Origin: Romboutsia hominis
GTDB taxonomy: Bacteria; Bacillota; Clostridia; Peptostreptococcales; Peptostreptococcaceae
NCBI RefSeq assembly: GCF_900002575.1
Contig: NZ_LN650648.1
Location: forward strand, 620,001-684,000
Direction: 5' to 3'
DNA length: 64,000 nt
In this document: positions 34,888 to 44,775 of the stretch, in pieces
Layout: every line of letters begins with the position of its first letter
Numbering within the stretch: position 1 is the stretch's first letter
Program-made: the position numbers and the translations under genes
The notes under the pieces: generated by a model
Told to the model about the DNA's origin: nothing
The model's input: only the letters and a program-made list of their open reading frames with translations
The model's database searches: none

Positions 34888-35919
34888 ATGGACAAAAAAA
34901 TGATTGTTAGTATAATAATAATAATTTTAACTATCATTTTAGTGGGATGTCAAAAAGAAGAGCAAAGTGAACCAATAGGAAGAACGGAAATATTTATGGG
35001 GACACCAATAACAATTACCTTGCATAGTGGGGGTAGCAAAGAAATATTAGATAAAGCATTTGATAAAGTTTCAGAAATAGAAAATCTAGTGAGTATAAAC
35101 AAAGAAGGTACAGAACTATATAAACTTAATAAAAATGCAGGTAAATCTTCAATAAAACTAAGTGATACTAGTTATAAAATTATAAAAAAAGCAATAGAAT
35201 ATTCAAAGCTATCTGATGGTGGATATGATATTTCTATAGGTCCATTAGTTAAACTTTGGAGTATAGGCCTTGAAGGTGCAAAGGTCCCGACAAAAGAAGA
35301 AATTGATGAAGTTATAAAACTTATTGATTATTCAAAAGTAAAAATAAACGATAAAACCAAAGAAGTATTTCTAAGTGAAGAAGGTATGATGCTAGATTTA
35401 GGAAGTATAGCAAAAGGATATACTGCAGATGAACTTGCAAATTTGTTAAGAGAAGAGGGTGTTAAAGAAGCTATAATAGATTTAGGTGGAAATATATATG
35501 CTCTAGGAAGTAAAGAAGGAAATAAAGAATGGAAAATAGGTATCCAAAATCCATTTAGCGATAGAGGAAGTGTAGTAGGATCTATAGAAGTAGCTAATAA
35601 ATCTATAGTAACAACAGGTGTTTATGAAAGATTTATAGAAGAAAATGATATAAAGTATCATCACATACTAAATCCTAAAACTGGATATCCTTATAAAACT
35701 GAAATAGCAGGTGTATCAATAATAGCTGATTTTTCAGTAGATGCAGATGCTTTATCTACATTAGTTTTTATAAAAGGACTAGAAGAAGGATTTGATTTTG
35801 TAGAAAGTCTAGAAAATATAGATGCAATATTTATAACTAATGATAAAGAAGTATATATAACAGAGGGAATTAAAGAAACATTTAATATAATGGATAATAA
35901 TTTTAAACTTTGCAATTAG
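34888..35919 (+). CDS. apbE: ApbE, FAD:protein FMN transferase lipoprotein
   Basis: A 343-residue lipoprotein (lipobox ILVGC, Cys about 20) that attaches FMN to Thr/Ser of target proteins outside the membrane. Family motifs are EIFMGTPITITLH, GYDISIGPLVKLW (about 112-124), MLDLGSIAKGYTADEL (about 169-184), AIIDLGGNIYALG, SIVTTGVYERF and the metal-binding DADALST (about 286-292). It is divergent from the EetA/EetB-like pair. Targets could be RnfG/NqrC-type proteins or flavinylated lipoproteins encoded elsewhere, as none with a recognisable flavinylation motif lies in this window. Confidence 0.94.
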   Translation: MDKKMIVSIIIIILTIILVGCQKEEQSEPIGRTEIFMGTPITITLHSGGSKEILDKAFDKVSEIENLVSINKEGTELYKLNKNAGKSSIKLSDTSYKIIKKAIEYSKLSDGGYDISIGPLVKLWSIGLEGAKVPTKEEIDEVIKLIDYSKVKINDKTKEVFLSEEGMMLDLGSIAKGYTADELANLLREEGVKEAIIDLGGNIYALGSKEGNKEWKIGIQNPFSDRGSVVGSIEVANKSIVTTGVYERFIEENDIKYHHILNPKTGYPYKTEIAGVSIIADFSVDADALSTLVFIKGLEEGFDFVESLENIDAIFITNDKEVYITEGIKETFNIMDNNFKLCN

Positions 35920-36179
35920 ATATTGGTGGTAGCGTAATATACATATAAGTAGTTTAAATTATTTTTATTAATTTGTGTATTTAAAGAGTATGTCAAAAGT
36001 TTCAAATAATTTATACATATCTAAATTAACTTTAAACCATCATTCTTTTGAAGTTTGAAAAGTATTTATTATAAAATTTTATGAAAATTTTTAATACTGT
36101 CTATTTTTTTTAGTTTGTTTATAATAAATTGAATAGGGTATAAAAAATTATACAAATCAACTTTAGGGGAGGTCTTTTT

Positions 36180-36608
36180 ATGAATTACCAACTTCAGCAA
36201 GTTCAAGTAATAAAAGCACTTGAGGAAAGAGGATTAGATAATATATTTACTATTTCAAGGGAAACTTCTAAGAGCGTACTTTTCCAAGCTAAGCAAACTT
36301 TAAAGAATGGTGATTGTATTATATCTTTAAGTTTAAATGGTGGTAACTTAGCTCCTATATATTATTGTATAGGTAGATTAGATAATCTACATAAGAAGAA
36401 TGACTTATTAAATCTTATTAATGCTTTTAATGAAGAAAATTTAGTACTTAATTTCTTTTTACATGAGGATAATACAATAATGGCTAGAATCACTTACATA
36501 TCAAATGAAAAAAACTTTAATGCCTATGATTATGTATCTTTAATTGAAGTAGGATTTAAGTCTATAGAGGATAATTATTATGATAAAATAATGGATGCTT
36601 CAAAATAA
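36180..36608 (+). CDS. Hypothetical protein, possibly YbjN-like
   Basis: A 142-residue soluble alpha/beta protein without signal peptide or cysteine clusters. The pattern, with an N-terminal helix (MNYQLQQVQVIKALEERG), several strands, LLNLINAFNEENLVLNFFLHED and a C-terminal helix after YDYVSLIEVGF, recalls the YbjN/type III chaperone-like fold. This is a fold guess by eye only. The ATG follows GGGGAGG. It is monocistronic, followed by a strong hairpin terminator. Confidence 0.6.
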   Translation: MNYQLQQVQVIKALEERGLDNIFTISRETSKSVLFQAKQTLKNGDCIISLSLNGGNLAPIYYCIGRLDNLHKKNDLLNLINAFNEENLVLNFFLHEDNTIMARITYISNEKNFNAYDYVSLIEVGFKSIEDNYYDKIMDASK

Positions 36609-36697
36609 TAATATTATTAAAAGACTAATATAAAGCTTAAAATTACATATTTTAATAATTTAATAGTTTTTATAAATTATGTAGCTATAAAAATAGT

Positions 36698-36756
36698 AAA
36701 ATATAACTCATATATTATATTGTTATTAGCAATGTAGTATATGAGTTATATTTTTG
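36698..36756 (+). terminator. Intrinsic terminator after the YbjN-like gene
   Basis: A long stem built on ATATAACTCATATA and its complement (about 36698-36722 with 36730-36755), with trailing T residues. The remaining spacer to 36939 is A/T-rich with nothing recognised. Confidence 0.85.
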
Positions 36757-36939
36757 AAATTTATACCAAAAAAGTATAATACTTTGAAGTTAATATAATG
36801 AATTTTATAAGTATAAAATCAATCGCTAGAAATCATAGAGATAGAATTATAAAAAATAATTTTGAGTTAGGAAAATTGTAACTTTGAAAAATAGGCTTTA
36901 TTTATACAATAAAGTGCTATAATTATTTTGCGTACTTAT

Positions 36940-37872
36940 CTATAAATTTAAAAATTCTAAAAAATACTCATTACCAGTATCATCATATCCACCAATATGA
37001 TTATTACCATCTATAATCCAAAGCTCTTTTTTGTTATGAGGAATAGATTTATATATTTCTTCACTATTATCAGAAGCACACACCTTATCACCTTTCTCAT
37101 GAATAAGCATTATAGGAACAGTTGAATTTTCAACAGCTTTATAAGGCATAACATCATCAAAATTAAATCCAGAATGAAGCTTAGTATAAATATCACCCCA
37201 AAAACTAATATAGCTAGTAGGAATAAGAGGAATATTTTCTGCCTCGATACCTAATCTAACAGCATCTTCCATTTTAGAATAGGGGGAATCTAATATATAA
37301 AAATCAACATTTTTATCCTTTTCATTTAAAGCAACGTGCATAGTGGAAGTAGCAGCTCCCATAGAAAATCCATGAACACCTATTTTTCCATCAGGGTATA
37401 TTTTCTTAATATATTTAACAGCACTATCTAAATCATATCTTTCATAAAGTCCAAAACTATAATCATCACCACCACTTTTTCCTGTGTGTCTTTGATTGTA
37501 TACTAATACGTTATATCCATTATCTAAATAGTTAAAAGAGTATCTTAGCATATCATAATAAGAACGACCAATACCATGAACCATTACTATAGTGTTATTA
37601 GTTTTCTTATTAGACTTTATAAGTAAAGATTCTATTTTATAATTGTTTTTAGTTTTAATCATTAAATTTTCATGTTTGTAGTTTTTTAACTTATCTAAAG
37701 GTTTATCAGGTTTTTGAGAGAATACTTCAACTATATTTTCACTTTTATTAACTTCAGATGAACCAACAGATCCGTCATACACTAGTTTTCCTAAGTAGTA
37801 GGAACCACCTAGTAGAGATAACACCATTATAATGGCTATAAATAACACTTTCTTCTTAGATGTCTTTTTCAT
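36940..37872 (-). CDS. Membrane-anchored alpha/beta hydrolase
   Basis: A 310-residue hydrolase with an N-terminal membrane anchor or uncleaved signal (about 9-30). The fold shows the oxyanion strand VMVHGIGRSYYDM (about 97-109), nucleophile elbow GFSMGA with Ser at about residue 169, an acidic residue in LIHEKGDKV (about 255-263) and the catalytic His in NNHIGG (about 290-295). It resembles the YqkD/FrsA-like family of extracytoplasmic esterases or peptidases in Firmicutes. The substrate is unknown. The ATG follows AAGGAG, and the gene is monocistronic. Confidence 0.87.
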   Translation of the reverse strand: MKKTSKKKVLFIAIIMVLSLLGGSYYLGKLVYDGSVGSSEVNKSENIVEVFSQKPDKPLDKLKNYKHENLMIKTKNNYKIESLLIKSNKKTNNTIVMVHGIGRSYYDMLRYSFNYLDNGYNVLVYNQRHTGKSGGDDYSFGLYERYDLDSAVKYIKKIYPDGKIGVHGFSMGAATSTMHVALNEKDKNVDFYILDSPYSKMEDAVRLGIEAENIPLIPTSYISFWGDIYTKLHSGFNFDDVMPYKAVENSTVPIMLIHEKGDKVCASDNSEEIYKSIPHNKKELWIIDGNNHIGGYDDTGNEYFLEFLNL

Positions 37873-38061
37873 TATGTCTCCTTTTTAATCTAGTTTTAGC
37901 ACTAGATACTAATATCTATTATAACTTAAATTATTATATAGTAATATCTATATATTTTCAATATGATAAATATTAAATTTAATTTATTTAAAGATATATA
38001 TTTGTATAATCTGTAGTATTAAGTTCATAATACCAATAAAAAGAAAAAAGGAGATTTAAAA

Positions 38062-38730
38062 TTGATAGATATAAATACACTTTATCTAGAATCAAAAAAA
38101 TCTATAAAGTCATACAGAGAATATAGAGAAATAAGTAAGATACTAAATGATAAAATATTTGATTATCTAGAAACTACCCAAAAAGGGTTAAATGATATTA
38201 ATATAATGGGATTACTTAAAAATAATAGAGTATATTTAGATAAGAATATAGAATTTGACTACTGTCATGACTTTATATTATATGAAAAAACTCTAAATAA
38301 TAAAAGCGGAGTGGACTTATTTCTAGAAAGTCATAAATTAGAAGACAAATCAGAAATAGAGCTTATAGAATCAATGAAAAACTCAAAAACTTCTCTTTAC
38401 AAAGTAATAGATATAGATAAAAAAGACTTTAAAATTAAAATAGAAGATATAAATACAAAAGAAATAATAAATATAATAGATATATCTCTTTCAAGAACTT
38501 TAGATAAAGACCATTTGGTATTTACAAGAATAATAAGCATAGGTGATGTAAATTTTACATCAGGAATGGTTATGTTATTTAATCTTAATCATATAGATTT
38601 TTTAGAAAGAGTAGCAAAAAAGGAAATGAAAAAACTAAATATAGAAAATGAAAATGTTAAAAGATTTATAACATTTTTTTATTTATCTAGACAACATGGC
38701 TACAATATGACACTAACACCTACAACGTAA
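38062..38730 (+). CDS. Hypothetical protein of 222 residues
   Basis: I do not recognise this protein. It is Lys/Asp/Ile-rich, soluble and without signal peptide, with predicted helices in the first 60 residues and mixed strands around 110-160 (KVIDIDKKDFKIKIEDI, IIDISLSRTLDKDHLVF), ending in a helical segment with FYLSRQHGYNMTL. The TTG start at 38062 is eight bases after AAAAGGAGA, so translation is credible. It lies upstream of two large kinases on the same strand, 171 bp away, but shared transcription is not shown. Confidence 0.65.
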   Translation: MIDINTLYLESKKSIKSYREYREISKILNDKIFDYLETTQKGLNDINIMGLLKNNRVYLDKNIEFDYCHDFILYEKTLNNKSGVDLFLESHKLEDKSEIELIESMKNSKTSLYKVIDIDKKDFKIKIEDINTKEIINIIDISLSRTLDKDHLVFTRIISIGDVNFTSGMVMLFNLNHIDFLERVAKKEMKKLNIENENVKRFITFFYLSRQHGYNMTLTPTT

Positions 38731-38901
38731 TATTATAAAATTGATATATAAAAAGGGCATGGATACTCTGCTATTATATCTTAAAAAAATTAATACTATA
38801 TTAAAACATATTCTAAAAATTAAAGCATTTGTCAATTTATGTTAAAAGAATAATTTATATGTTATAATTTAGGTAAAGATATTTATAAAAGGGGGCTTTT
38901 A

Positions 38902-40911
38902 GTGAGAGTGAGAAATGTCTTTAATAATTCCATAGAACAAAAAAGAATAAGTATGGTAATAATACTTTTAATATCAATGATAATATTTAGCTTATACATA
39001 ATGAGGTTAAATTTGCTTGTAAACGAGGGAGTATCATTTGAGCTTACCAGGTCTTATTTTATAAGATTTTTCAATGCCGTTTTGTCAATACTAGGTATTT
39101 TAAGTTGTATTATATCTTATAATAGTAACAAAAAAAAGGAATTGTTTATAGTTGCATTAATGTACACTATATTTTTTATAGATATATTTGTATCAAACCA
39201 AATATATATTAAAAGTGATAAAACATATACATATTTTGCAATAGGAACATCTTTTATAAGGCTTATAGTTATGAGCATAGCAGCTAGTAACCTAGAAAAA
39301 TTAAAAAATATAATTGATGAAAATAAAATAAAGGCTACATCAATAATTGTATTGATAACGTTTTTATTTATATACTTAGAGTATAAATATAATTTATATA
39401 ATAATTTTCTAGATATTAATTTTATAAAAAATTATAACATATCATTATTTATAATATATTTAATTATATCAGGGATATTTTTCATAAAAAGTATAGTTAA
39501 AAAAGATTATATATATGGGGTAATAGGTTTTAGTGCCATAATGTTTTCTATAAAATCTATATATGATTATAGTAGTTTGATAAAACATAATGAAGAAATT
39601 AGCTTAACTGCAACATCGGTAATATATATGGGTTTTATTATATTTATAATAGGTCTATTTATAGAACTTAGTCAAAATATAAAGATGAATAGAAAATTAG
39701 ATGAACAAAGGGACTTATTTTTTAAAATAGTAGAAGAAAATGAGTACAGTAGTATTGTTATATGTGATGAAGAATACAATATAAAATATGCTAATAAAAG
39801 AGCTAGAAATAATAACCTAAAAGCATTTAATATTAAAGAATCAAAAGGAGATAATGATAAACATAACTTAAAGTTTATACATTCAAGCAAATCAGTCCTT
39901 GATAAAGTTGAAAAAAAACTTAGAAAAGATGAAAATTATAGTGAAAGTATATACATACAAGAAAATGATATGATAGTAGATGTTTCTATACAGGAATTTG
40001 AAAAAAATAACACCATATACAAGTTGGTAAGATTAAAGGATGTATCTGAAAAGTACAAAATGGAAAAAGCATTACTAGAGTATGAAAATATAAGACAACA
40101 AGAACAAATTAAAACAGAATTTTTTGCTAATATAAGTCACGAACTAAAGACACCATTAAATATAATATACTCGACTATGCAATTATTAACGGCTAGTACA
40201 CAAAAAAGTGATTTTAAAAATATATACTTAAGGTATAAAGGTTGCTTAGATATAAATTGTAAAAGAATGCTTAGGCTAATAGATAATATAGTAGATGTTA
40301 CTAAGTTTGAAGTAGGATATAAGGTTCCTCAGTATGGAAACTATGATATAGTGGGAATTGTTGAGGGGATAACTACATCTGTTATAAACTATGCTAGTAT
40401 TAAAAATATAGAAGTTATATTTGATACAGATGTAGAGGAACTTGATATAAAATTAGACCCAGACATGATGGAAAGAGTTATGTTAAATCTGCTATCAAAT
40501 GCTATAAAATTTAGTAATAAAGGTGGTACTATCCTAGTAGATATATCAACTAATAAAAAATGGGTTAAAATAAAAGTAAAGGACGAAGGTATCGGTATAC
40601 CTTCTCATATTAAATCAAGGGTATTTGATAGATTTGTTCAATGTGATAAATCTTTGAGAAGAGAAAATGAAGGTAGTGGCATAGGATTGAGTATAGTAAA
40701 ATCTATAATTGAGCTGATGGATGGCAAAATTTACTTAAAAAGCGAGGAAAATATAGGTTCAGAATTTACTATTTTGCTACCTAATAAAGTATTAAAAGAA
40801 TACAATCAAAATAAAGTTATACATAAAGATTATGATATAGATATACAAAGAATACAATTAGAATTTTCAGATATATATGAGTTATATAATGAAAGTTCTT
40901 ATATACTATAA
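38902..40911 (+). CDS. Multi-span membrane sensor histidine kinase, copy 1
   Basis: A 669-residue kinase. The N-terminal part (about 15-260) has eight membrane helices of an MASE-like sensor. A PAS-like region (about 270-385), a HisKA domain with FFANISHELKTPLN (His at about 413) and a HATPase domain (NLLSNAIKFS, VKDEGIGIP, GSGIGLSIVKS) follow. After the kinase core comes a conserved tail ending DIQRIQLEFSDIYELY. GTG 38902 follows GGGGG. It is the tandem paralogue of the kinase at 41.3 kb. No response regulator lies nearby, so its partner is encoded elsewhere. Confidence 0.9.
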   Translation: MRVRNVFNNSIEQKRISMVIILLISMIIFSLYIMRLNLLVNEGVSFELTRSYFIRFFNAVLSILGILSCIISYNSNKKKELFIVALMYTIFFIDIFVSNQIYIKSDKTYTYFAIGTSFIRLIVMSIAASNLEKLKNIIDENKIKATSIIVLITFLFIYLEYKYNLYNNFLDINFIKNYNISLFIIYLIISGIFFIKSIVKKDYIYGVIGFSAIMFSIKSIYDYSSLIKHNEEISLTATSVIYMGFIIFIIGLFIELSQNIKMNRKLDEQRDLFFKIVEENEYSSIVICDEEYNIKYANKRARNNNLKAFNIKESKGDNDKHNLKFIHSSKSVLDKVEKKLRKDENYSESIYIQENDMIVDVSIQEFEKNNTIYKLVRLKDVSEKYKMEKALLEYENIRQQEQIKTEFFANISHELKTPLNIIYSTMQLLTASTQKSDFKNIYLRYKGCLDINCKRMLRLIDNIVDVTKFEVGYKVPQYGNYDIVGIVEGITTSVINYASIKNIEVIFDTDVEELDIKLDPDMMERVMLNLLSNAIKFSNKGGTILVDISTNKKWVKIKVKDEGIGIPSHIKSRVFDRFVQCDKSLRRENEGSGIGLSIVKSIIELMDGKIYLKSEENIGSEFTILLPNKVLKEYNQNKVIHKDYDIDIQRIQLEFSDIYELYNESSYIL

Positions 40912-40989
40912 AGCTTTTTAATTATAATAATATATTTACAATTTAGCATAAATATTATTAATAATATTTAAAACAAAGGAACTAGATAG

Positions 40990-41181
40990 ATGAAAAAGAT
41001 AGTATTTAGATGGATAGTATTTTTAACAGTACCATCAATAGTTCTAGTAACTTATGTACTATCAACTAGGGTTGGAGTAAAATCTTATGAAATCGAATTT
41101 TTAATAATGCTAGGGCTTTTTTTAGGTATAATTATAGGTGGAGTTTATGAAGGGATTAGAATAATAAAATTAAAAAAATAA
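40990..41181 (+). CDS. Small two-span membrane protein
   Basis: A 63-residue hypothetical protein with two hydrophobic helices (about 7-25 and 36-55) and Lys-rich ends. It lies between the two paralogous kinases and is closed by a hairpin, so it is probably cotranscribed with the first kinase. It is not similar to anything I can name. The ribosome site (AAAGGAAC) is moderate. Confidence 0.6.
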   Translation: MKKIVFRWIVFLTVPSIVLVTYVLSTRVGVKSYEIEFLIMLGLFLGIIIGGVYEGIRIIKLKK

Positions 41182-41190
41182 ACTAAGAAG

Positions 41191-41226
41191 CTATATATAA
41201 AATCTAATGTTTATATATAGTTTTTT
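41191..41226 (+). terminator. Intrinsic terminator between the kinase genes
   Basis: An 11-bp stem CTATATATAAA (41191-41201) with 41210-41220, followed by six T residues. Confidence 0.85.
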
Positions 41227-41328
41227 AGTATGGTAAATAATAAGATATATTATTAAATATAATCTAAAAACAAAAATTTACAATTTATATGATATAATCA
41301 CATATCATAGTATTGAAGGGGGATTTTA

Positions 41329-43326
41329 ATGAAAAATTTTAATGTTTTTGAGGATATAAGAGAAGAAAATAAAAATAATATGATAATTATATTTCTAATA
41401 TCTATTATAGTATTTGGGGTTTATATAATAAGATTAGGATCACTTATAGATGGACAATCAAATTTTGAATTCACAAGATCAGAGTTTATAAGGTTTTTCA
41501 ATGCGATTTTAGCTGCATTAGGAGTTTTAAGTTGTTTACTATCATATAGTAGCAATAAGAAAAAAGAGTTATTTTTAATATCACTAATGTATATAGTTTT
41601 TTTATTAGATATATGTATTTCTAATCAATTAAACTATGAAAGTAACAATGTTGAGGTATATCTTGCAATAGGGACAACGTTTATAAGAGTTGTAATCGCA
41701 CTTATATCTATTAGTAACATGGAAAATCTTAAAGGCTTTATTATAGAAAATAAAGTTAAAGCATTTATAATAGTGGTAATTAGCACTTTTATGGTTACGT
41801 ATATAGAGTATAACTACAAAATTTCAGAAAGTATAATGAATATGGAATTTTTCATAGCATATAATATACTACTATTTTTTATATATTTATTTATAGCTGT
41901 TATTTTTTATATAAAAAGTATATCAGAAAAAGAATATATATATGGAGTAATAGCATCTAGTATACTCATGTTTGCAACAAAGTCTATATATTCTATAGCA
42001 AGTTATATATATACGAATGATGAAATTAGATTAACATCAGTTTCAATAACTTATATAGGTTTTATAATGTTTATATTAGGGTTATTTATAGAACTTAGCG
42101 AAAATGTAAAGAAAAACAAAAAACTAGAAGAGCAAAAAGGTCTATTTTTTAGTATAGTAGAAGAAAGTAAACATAATAATATAATAATCTGTGATGAAAA
42201 ATATAACATTAAATATTTAAATAAAAAGGCTATATCAAGTAGGAAGGAAGAGTATTCAGATTATTTATGCCGTGATAGAGAATATAAACTTAATATTGAC
42301 AAGATATTTAAGGGAAAAATATTTTTTTATGAAATAGAAGAATGTTTACAAAAATATGATCATTATAACAAAGAAATATACATAGAAGGTGAAGATATAT
42401 TCATAGATATATCTATACAATTATTTAAAAAAAATGATAAGAGATATAAAGTTGTAATTATTAAGGATGTATCTGAAAAGTATAAAATGCAAACAGCTTT
42501 ATTAGAATATAAAAATATGAAAAAAGAAGAAAGAATGAAAAATGAATTTTTTGCTAATATAAGTCATGAACTTAAAACTCCTTTAAATATAATATATTCA
42601 ACTATGCAACTATTAAATTATAGCTTAGATAAAAATAACTTTAAGGAAATATACTTAAAATATAAAAATAGCTTAGATATAAATTGCAAAAGAATGCTTA
42701 GATTAATAGATAATATAGTGGATATAACTAAATTAGAAGTAGGGTTTAAAGTTCCAGACTTTAGTAACTATGATATAGTAAGACTTGTTGAGGGGATAAG
42801 TACATCTGTTGTAAATTATGCTAAGGTAAAAGAAATTGATGTAATATTTGATACAGATGTAGAAGAGCTTAACATAAAATGTGATCCAGATATGATAGAA
42901 AGAGTCATGTTAAATTTATTATCAAATGCTATAAAATTTAGTGATAATGGTGGAATTATTTTAGTAGATATATCAACTACAAACAAGTGGGTAAGTATCA
43001 AGGTAAAGGATGAGGGGATCGGTATACCTATTGAGATTCAAAATAAGATATTTGATAGATTTGTCCAGGGTGATAAGTCATTAAGAAGAGAAAATGAAGG
43101 TAGTGGAATAGGGTTAAGTATAACAAAATCTATTGTTGAGTTAATGGGTGGTAATATAAACTTAAAAAGTGATGGGGTAAGAGGAACAGAGTTTACTATT
43201 TTATTACCTAATGAAGTTTTAGAAGAGGAAAATAGCAAAAAAATAGTAAATAATGTTTACAAAGTAGATATACAAAAGATACAGCTAGAGTTTTCAGATA
43301 TATATGAACTTTATGATGTAGTATAA
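41329..43326 (+). CDS. Multi-span membrane sensor histidine kinase, copy 2
   Basis: A 665-residue paralogue of the kinase at 38.9 kb with the same order: eight N-terminal membrane helices (about 17-260), a PAS-like region, HisKA (FFANISHELKTPLN, His at about 409), HATPase (NLLSNAIKFS, VKDEGIGIP, GSGIGLSITKS) and the same C-terminal tail (VDIQKIQLEFSDIYELYD). The kinase cores are nearly identical; the PAS-like regions differ most, as expected for duplicates changing their signal. The ATG follows GGGGGA. It is monocistronic, with no regulator beside it. Confidence 0.9.
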   Translation: MKNFNVFEDIREENKNNMIIIFLISIIVFGVYIIRLGSLIDGQSNFEFTRSEFIRFFNAILAALGVLSCLLSYSSNKKKELFLISLMYIVFLLDICISNQLNYESNNVEVYLAIGTTFIRVVIALISISNMENLKGFIIENKVKAFIIVVISTFMVTYIEYNYKISESIMNMEFFIAYNILLFFIYLFIAVIFYIKSISEKEYIYGVIASSILMFATKSIYSIASYIYTNDEIRLTSVSITYIGFIMFILGLFIELSENVKKNKKLEEQKGLFFSIVEESKHNNIIICDEKYNIKYLNKKAISSRKEEYSDYLCRDREYKLNIDKIFKGKIFFYEIEECLQKYDHYNKEIYIEGEDIFIDISIQLFKKNDKRYKVVIIKDVSEKYKMQTALLEYKNMKKEERMKNEFFANISHELKTPLNIIYSTMQLLNYSLDKNNFKEIYLKYKNSLDINCKRMLRLIDNIVDITKLEVGFKVPDFSNYDIVRLVEGISTSVVNYAKVKEIDVIFDTDVEELNIKCDPDMIERVMLNLLSNAIKFSDNGGIILVDISTTNKWVSIKVKDEGIGIPIEIQNKIFDRFVQGDKSLRRENEGSGIGLSITKSIVELMGGNINLKSDGVRGTEFTILLPNEVLEEENSKKIVNNVYKVDIQKIQLEFSDIYELYDVV

Positions 43327-43388
43327 ATATATTTAGTGAAATAATATCAAATTAAAATTAATATAATAAAGAGTATAATTAAGTATCT

Positions 43389-43427
43389 AAAAGCTGACTA
43401 CTAAACTTAATAGGAGTCAGCTTTTTT
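43389..43427. terminator. Terminator between the kinase and the ThrE genes
   Basis: An 11-bp stem AAAAGCTGACT (43389-43399) with 43415-43425, then T residues. Both convergent genes could use it. Confidence 0.88.
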
Positions 43428-43530
43428 AATTAGCAAAATACCCTAGTTTAATATTATACAGAAAAAACCTCATATAAATACCTTTTACGTGTTTTCGATA
43501 TAGGGTCTTTTTTGTACTTATTTTAATCAT

Positions 43531-43989
43531 TTAACTAAGATTATAAGATTTAATTTTATGAAAAACTTTTAATGATTGTACAAATATGAAAAAACCAATA
43601 ACTATTCCAAGAGATATTCCTAAAATTATCATAAAAGTTTCCATTCCCTTTTGTCTAAATACATTCATATTCATACTTATTGCTGCTAACATTGTATAAT
43701 AAAAGCTACTACCTGGAAGTAATGGAACAACTGAAGGAATTAAACAAATATTAGCTGGTGTTTTTAACACACGTGCCATAATCTCAGAATATATACATAC
43801 CAATATAGCAGATAAAAAATTTGCTAGAAATAAACTATTGCTCATATTCAAAACGAATAAATACATTATCCATGAAATAAATGCACCAAATGAGATTGGT
43901 ATTAACTTTGACTTATCTACATTAAAGTAAATAGCAAAGCCAACTGTACCAGAGACAGCCGTTATAATTTGTATTAAATTACTATCCAT
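43531..43989 (-). CDS. Threonine/serine exporter, small subunit (ThrE C-terminal half)
   Basis: A 152-residue membrane protein with about five spans, matching the DUF3815/ThrE_2 family. It shows AVSGTVGFAIYFNVDKSK at the start and the PSVVPLLPGSSFYYTMLAA motif (about 88-106) typical of this half. In many Firmicutes the ThrE exporter is split into a DUF1212 protein and this partner. The larger half lies 18 bp upstream in the same operon. Together they probably export threonine or serine. ATG follows GGAGGAT. Confidence 0.88.
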   Translation of the reverse strand: MDSNLIQIITAVSGTVGFAIYFNVDKSKLIPISFGAFISWIMYLFVLNMSNSLFLANFLSAILVCIYSEIMARVLKTPANICLIPSVVPLLPGSSFYYTMLAAISMNMNVFRQKGMETFMIILGISLGIVIGFFIFVQSLKVFHKIKSYNLS

Positions 43990-44007
43990 AATTAAAATCC
44001 TCCAAGA

Positions 44008-44775
44008 CTATATATGAAAAATACCAAATACTACAAGAGATAAGCCAAATCCTAATGCAACGGATAACGCAATTAAGACAGACTCAATTATTCTATAAAG
44101 ACCGGCTATAATATCTCTATAAAATATATCTTTAACACCATTTACTAGCGCTAATGTAGGAATAAATAACATTATATTTCCTATCATAATTTTATCTACA
44201 TTTTGTCCTAGTCCAAATTTAACTAAAATTATTCCGAAACATCCTGTTATAAAACTTAAAATCATTGTATATATCAAATTATTAGAACCATTCAAATTAC
44301 AATATTTTTCCATAAAGAAAACAATCCCACCTATTACTCCTGCTAATATACCATCTAAAAAGCTTCCTCCAAAAAATATAGCAAAGGATAGAGAAGATAA
44401 AATATATCCAACACAGCTATAATAGCCGGAATTGACTGAGGAAACAGCCTTTTTAGTCATATACTCAATATCTTTTATATTTGGGGCATTTTTACAAATA
44501 TATCTTGATAATTCATTTAAAGACTCTAATTTTCCTAAGTTATTTGATACTTTTTCTATTCTTACTGATTGAGTAGAATGATAGCCTTCTTTAGTCTTTA
44601 TAGTTGCAATTATTAAGGTTGTTAAAGCATAAATTTCTACATTATCTATACTATAAGTCTTACAAATACGTCTAATACTATCTTCAACTCTCCATATTTC
44701 AGCACCAGCACTTAACATTGATTTTCCAATTTCAAGGGCAACACTTAATAAATATTCACTTTCTCTCTGATTCAT
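44008..44775 (-). CDS. Threonine/serine exporter, large subunit (ThrE N-terminal half)
   Basis: A 255-residue protein of the DUF1212/ThrE family. It has a soluble N-terminal half with GKSMLSAGAEIWRVEDSIRRIC (about 18-39), the family signature, and then about five membrane helices from residue 110, including SFAIFFGGSFLDGILAGVIGG and NIMLFIPTLALVNGVKD. ATG 44775 is seven bases after GGAGAT; the longer ORF to 44793 starts inside that site. It is first in the two-gene exporter operon. Confidence 0.88.
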   Translation of the reverse strand: MNQRESEYLLSVALEIGKSMLSAGAEIWRVEDSIRRICKTYSIDNVEIYALTTLIIATIKTKEGYHSTQSVRIEKVSNNLGKLESLNELSRYICKNAPNIKDIEYMTKKAVSSVNSGYYSCVGYILSSLSFAIFFGGSFLDGILAGVIGGIVFFMEKYCNLNGSNNLIYTMILSFITGCFGIILVKFGLGQNVDKIMIGNIMLFIPTLALVNGVKDIFYRDIIAGLYRIIESVLIALSVALGFGLSLVVFGIFHI

